DNA from: Pyxidicoccus trucidator
GTDB taxonomy: Bacteria > Myxococcota > Myxococcia > Myxococcales > Myxococcaceae
Length of the DNA: 57,168 nucleotides
NCBI RefSeq assembly: GCF_010894435.1
Contig: NZ_JAAIXZ010000033.1
Location: 30,037-87,204, forward strand
Reading direction: 5' to 3'
The notes below the pieces were generated by a model that searched no databases, was not told the origin of the DNA, and worked only from the letters and a program-made list of their open reading frames with translations. A program made the translations under genes and the position numbers. Of the stretch, positions 54,278 to 57,168 are shown piece after piece. How positions within the stretch are numbered: position 1 is the stretch's first letter; every line of letters starts with the position of its first letter.

Positions 54278-55675
54278 ATGCGCCCACTCAAGCGTCCCCC
54301 AGCCCCTTCCTCCCTGTCGATGTTCTGGAATGCGCTCGGCACGGGCGACAACGCCTACCCGATGCTCTTCCGCCTCTTCCAGAAGTACGGCGACATCGTG
54401 TGGCTGAGGGGGCCGGGAGGCGGCATGTACCTCGTCAGCAACCCCGCGTTCATCAAGCACTTCCTGGTGGACAACGCGGCCAGCAACTACCCGAAGAACT
54501 ACATGGCCCCCCAGCGCGGCATCGTCCTGGGAGCGAGCCTGTCCACCACCGAGGGCGCCGAGTGGCTGCGGCATCGGCGCATGGCCCAGCCGGGCTTCCA
54601 GCGGGATCGGCTGCTGGCCAGCGTACCGAAGATCGTGAAGTCCATCCGCGGTCAGCTCGAGGAGCGTTGGGAGCCGAAGCTGCGAAGCGGCGAGCCTCTG
54701 GAGGTCTTCCCGGCGATGTCGCGCCTGGTGGTCTCCACCCTCGGTCAGCTCGCCTGTTCCGAGGAATTCCCCGACGACGTCTGCGAAGCGGTCTTCCAGT
54801 TCATGGTCTACGCCGTCCGGCCGCGAACGCGGGTGGAGCGGTCGCAGCTGCCGCGGAAGCTGATGAACCTCTACTACCAGAGATTCCAGCCGCAGGTCCT
54901 TCCGGCCGCACGGCGCATCGACACGTTCGCCTGGGAGGTCGTCCGCAGGCGCATGGCCCTGGCCGAGCAGCCGGACGACATGCTCGGGTTGATGATCAAC
55001 GCGCGCGACGAGAAGGGCGAGCCAATGAAGGAGCAGGAGGTCCGCGACGAGTTCGTGGAGCTCTTCTTCGGCGGCCAGGTCTCCACGGGCATCGCCCTGT
55101 CCTTCATGTGGCACCTGCTCGCTCTGCACCCCGAGGTGCGCGAGCGCCTGGTGGACGAGGTGGATCGCACGCTCAACGGACGGGAGCCGACGGCGGAGGA
55201 CCTGAAGCAGCTCCGCTACGTGTCGCAGGTGTTCGAGGAGACGCTGCGCCTCCATCCGCCCGCGCCCGGTATCAGCCGGCCCGCCATCAAGGACGACACG
55301 CTCGGTGGTTATGACGTCCCGGCGGGCACCATGGTGTCTGCGTCCTCCTACGTCATGCATCGGCACCCCGAGTTCTGGACGGACCCGGAGCGCTTCGACC
55401 CGGAGCGCTTCTCCGCGGAGAAGGCCCAGGCGCGGCCTCGCTTCGCCTACATGCCTTTCGGAGGAGGTCAGCGGGTGTGCATCGGGGCCATGCTGGCCTC
55501 GCTCATCGCCACGTCGGCCAGTGCCCTGGTGGCCCAGCGTTACCGCCTGGAGCATGTCCCCGGGAAGAAGATGCGGCTGATGACGGGCACCACCCACTTC
55601 CCGGCCAACCTCTGGATGAAGCTGTTGCCGGCACGCGCGACCGCCCCGGACACTTCCCTGCGAAGCGTTGGCTGA
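54278..55675 (+). CDS. Cytochrome P450 monooxygenase
   Basis: From this ATG the protein is 465 aa, normal for a bacterial P450. It has the K-helix ExxR (EETLR, residues ~321-324), a PERFDPERF meander segment and the heme loop FGGGQRVCIG with Cys at ~401. The I-helix reads GGQVST at ~265-270, where most P450s have A/G-G-x-D/E-T-T. The acidic residue is Val and the first Thr is Ser, so oxygen activation may rely on other residues. There is no transmembrane anchor, so it is probably soluble and served by separate redox partners. It is the only gene on the plus strand and sits between two NRPS genes. Hydroxylation of a carrier-bound residue or of the released peptide is a reasonable guess, not shown. 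Start choice: this ATG leaves eight residues before the Pro-rich P450 N-terminus; an in-frame ATG at 54206 would give 489 aa. Neither has a clear ribosome binding site. Confidence 0.93.
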   Translation: MRPLKRPPAPSSLSMFWNALGTGDNAYPMLFRLFQKYGDIVWLRGPGGGMYLVSNPAFIKHFLVDNAASNYPKNYMAPQRGIVLGASLSTTEGAEWLRHRRMAQPGFQRDRLLASVPKIVKSIRGQLEERWEPKLRSGEPLEVFPAMSRLVVSTLGQLACSEEFPDDVCEAVFQFMVYAVRPRTRVERSQLPRKLMNLYYQRFQPQVLPAARRIDTFAWEVVRRRMALAEQPDDMLGLMINARDEKGEPMKEQEVRDEFVELFFGGQVSTGIALSFMWHLLALHPEVRERLVDEVDRTLNGREPTAEDLKQLRYVSQVFEETLRLHPPAPGISRPAIKDDTLGGYDVPAGTMVSASSYVMHRHPEFWTDPERFDPERFSAEKAQARPRFAYMPFGGGQRVCIGAMLASLIATSASALVAQRYRLEHVPGKKMRLMTGTTHFPANLWMKLLPARATAPDTSLRSVG

Positions 55676-55676
55676 C

Positions 55677-55709
55677 GGCGCGAGCGTGCTGGGCTGGAAC
55701 GCTCGCGCC
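55677..55709. terminator. Perfect 11-bp hairpin between convergent genes (possible bidirectional terminator)
   Basis: GGCGCGAGCGT (55677-55687) is perfectly repeated in inverse orientation as ACGCTCGCGCC (55699-55709), with an 11-nt loop. It lies in the 48-nt gap between the P450 stop (55675) and the NRPS3 stop (55724). The placement suits termination from both sides. There is no T-tract on either strand, so intrinsic termination is inferred from position and stem strength only. Confidence 0.5.
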
Positions 55710-55723
55710 TCCGGGCCCGTCGC

Positions 55724-57168
55724 TCAGGCCGCGGGCGCCGCATCCTCTTTCTGTCGCGCCGCCTCCAGCAGCTCCGTGAGCCGCTCGGCCAGCACCTGCA
55801 CTCCTGGCACGCACAGCACACCGTAGTGGTCGCCCGGCACCTCCGTCAGTGCCAGCCCGCCTTCCGCGAACGCACCCCAGCCACGGTCGGGCGCTTGGTC
55901 CCTGCTCCCTTCGCTGGCGCGCAGCAGGGTGATGCGGACGGGGAGGGGCGCGGGCCTGTAGTGGCTCAGGGCGCGCAGGTTGGCGGCGAAGACGTTGAAC
56001 AGCGTGCGGAGCTGTTCCAGGCCCACTTCCGGGACGAGCAGGCCCGCCTTGTGTCCCTCATCCAGCAGGGCCTGGAGCACGGCGTCCGCCCCCTGGTGGA
56101 TGAGCGACGCGTCCGGCACCCACGAGGCCCCCGCGAGCCGGGCCTGGTCCTGGGCGAAGAGGGCCGCCACCCGCGCGGAGTCCTCCACCTCCACCCGCCT
56201 CCGGTCCGCCGTGGCCGGGCTCGGGTCGACCAGGGCCAGCAGCTCCACCGACTCGCCGCGAGCCTGGAGCTGGCGGGCCATTTCGAAGGCCACCACCGCA
56301 CCCATGGACCAGCCGCCGAGCAGGTACGGCCCGTGAGGCTGCACGGTGCGCAGGGACTCGAGGTAGAGCGCCGCCATCTCCTGCACGGAGTCGAGCGGCG
56401 GTTGCTGCCCGTCGAGCCCCTGGGACTGGAGGCCAAACACGGGCTGCTCCGGCCCCAGCCGCCGGGCCAGCTCCGCGTAGCCGAGGACGTTGCCGCCCAC
56501 GGCATGGACGAGGAACAGCGGCCTGCGCGCGCCCCCGCGCTGGACGGGCACGAGCGGCGAGAAGGGCGCCGGGACGCGCCGCAGCAGCGAGGCGAGCTGC
56601 TCCACGGTGGGAGCCTGGAACAGCGAGGCCAGCGGCAGCTGGCGCCCGGTGCGCTCGCGGATGCGCGCCATGAGCTGCACGGCGAGCAGTGAGTGGCCGC
56701 CCAGCTCGAAGAAGTTGGCGCGGATGCCGACGGAGCGCAGGCCGAGCAGCTCCTCCCAGATTCCAGCCAGCGTGTGCTCGAGCACGTCGCGCGGCGCCAC
56801 GGTGTCGTCCGCGGCCTCGGCGCGGTCCGGCGCGGGCAGGGCCTTCCGGTCCACCTTGCCATTGGAGGTGAGCGGGAAGGTGTCCAGGGCCACGAAGGCC
56901 GAGGGCACCATGTACTCGGGCAGCCGCTGCTTGAGGGCCGCGCGCAGGGCGGCGGCCTCGGGCTGTGCCTCGTGGCAGGTGAGGTAGGCCACCAGTCGCT
57001 GAGCCCCTGGCACGTCCTCGCGTGCGAGCACCACCGCGCGGCGCACCTCGGGCAGCGCCTCCAGGGCGGACTCCACTTCGCCCAACTCGATGCGGAAGCC
57101 GCGCAGCTTCACCTGGAAGTCGACGCGGCCCAGGAAGTCCAGCTCGCCGGTGGCCAGCCAGCGCACCT
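55724..57168 (-). CDS. NRPS3, C-terminal part: A-domain end, T domain and type I thioesterase (5' end outside window)
   Basis: Only the last ~480 codons are in the window. The frame enters from the right edge inside an A domain (motif A8 region, then LRGFRIELGEVE), so the GTG at 57166 is an internal valine, not a start. A10 reads SNGKVDRKALP with the catalytic Lys. A T domain follows with LGGHSLLAVQ (Ser codon 56690-56692). Last comes an alpha/beta-hydrolase thioesterase with GGWSMGA (nucleophile Ser codon 56306-56308), LVDPSP (probable triad Asp) and GDHYGVL (His codon 55826-55828). Such a TE releases the finished peptide by hydrolysis or cyclisation. The A-domain end, with a THCE/CHEA-like segment before the KQRLPEYMVP motif, closely resembles several NRPS2 modules, which suggests a shared assembly line. 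It ends at TGA 55726-55724, tail-to-tail with the P450. Whether it terminates this product or belongs to a neighbouring cluster cannot be decided here. Confidence 0.93.
   Translation of the reverse strand, partial: VRWLATGELDFLGRVDFQVKLRGFRIELGEVESALEALPEVRRAVVLAREDVPGAQRLVAYLTCHEAQPEAAALRAALKQRLPEYMVPSAFVALDTFPLTSNGKVDRKALPAPDRAEAADDTVAPRDVLEHTLAGIWEELLGLRSVGIRANFFELGGHSLLAVQLMARIRERTGRQLPLASLFQAPTVEQLASLLRRVPAPFSPLVPVQRGGARRPLFLVHAVGGNVLGYAELARRLGPEQPVFGLQSQGLDGQQPPLDSVQEMAALYLESLRTVQPHGPYLLGGWSMGAVVAFEMARQLQARGESVELLALVDPSPATADRRRVEVEDSARVAALFAQDQARLAGASWVPDASLIHQGADAVLQALLDEGHKAGLLVPEVGLEQLRTLFNVFAANLRALSHYRPAPLPVRITLLRASEGSRDQAPDRGWGAFAEGGLALTEVPGDHYGVLCVPGVQVLAERLTELLEAARQKEDAAPAA

Noticed and set aside
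54153..54287. Longer N-terminus of the zinc-ribbon protein starting at 54287
   Set aside because: The extra 45 residues are low-complexity, precede the first Cys motif and would overlap the P450 start.
57164..57166. GTG as the start of a 480-aa protein
   Set aside because: It is a valine inside the A8 region of an adenylation domain; the gene continues past the right edge.

Overview
The window is high-GC DNA (roughly two thirds G+C by eye) dominated by one non-ribosomal peptide synthetase (NRPS) locus. The GC content, giant multi-module synthetases, abundance of near-identical internal modules and sparse regulatory features suggest a myxobacterium (Myxococcota, Cystobacterineae-like). That assignment is inference; no taxonomic marker such as rRNA is present.

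Layout, read in the main direction of transcription (minus strand, right to left). (1) 57168-55724 is the 3' end of an NRPS gene (here NRPS3): the end of an adenylation (A) domain, a carrier (T) domain and a thioesterase (TE). (2) 54278-55675 on the plus strand is a cytochrome P450, converging on NRPS3 across a strong hairpin. (3) 54152-53484 is a small zinc-ribbon protein, divergent from the P450. (4) 53214-32797 is NRPS1, 6,805 aa and six modules. (5) 32754-31087 is a cyclic-peptide/siderophore-type ABC exporter. (6) 31072 to the left edge is NRPS2, one open frame of at least 10,357 codons with nine complete modules plus the C and partial A domain of a tenth. NRPS1, the exporter and NRPS2 are packed with gaps of 42 and 14 nt and look like one operon. 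NRPS2 runs off the left edge and NRPS3 off the right edge.

How it would work: each module has a condensation (C), an A and a T domain. NRPS1 module 1 also has an epimerase (E), so its residue should be D-configured. All T-domain serines and C-domain HHxxxDG cores that I checked are intact. NRPS1 ends in a bare T domain and NRPS2 begins with an LCL-type C domain, so collinear hand-over NRPS1 to NRPS2 is reasonable. Binding-pocket residues read by eye suggest, in order: D-Val-like, Ser, aromatic, unassigned, unassigned, aromatic (NRPS1); then Lys-like, unassigned, Ala, Glu-like, Pro-like, Gln, Glu-like, Glu-like, Gln-like, Pro-like (NRPS2, continuing). That is a peptide of at least 16 residues rich in Glx and Pro. 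I do not recognise it as a known product, but I could not search.

The most notable sequence-level signal is mosaic structure inside the synthetases. There is a 559-bp perfect repeat exactly five modules apart. A duplicated A-subdomain/T/C/A-core unit lies about 9.49 kb apart in NRPS1. Some A domains share flanks while carrying different pocket cores. Together these point to recent recombination and gene conversion at A-domain core/subdomain boundaries. No tRNA, rRNA, CRISPR array, insertion sequence, MbtH-like gene or phosphopantetheinyl transferase is visible in the window.
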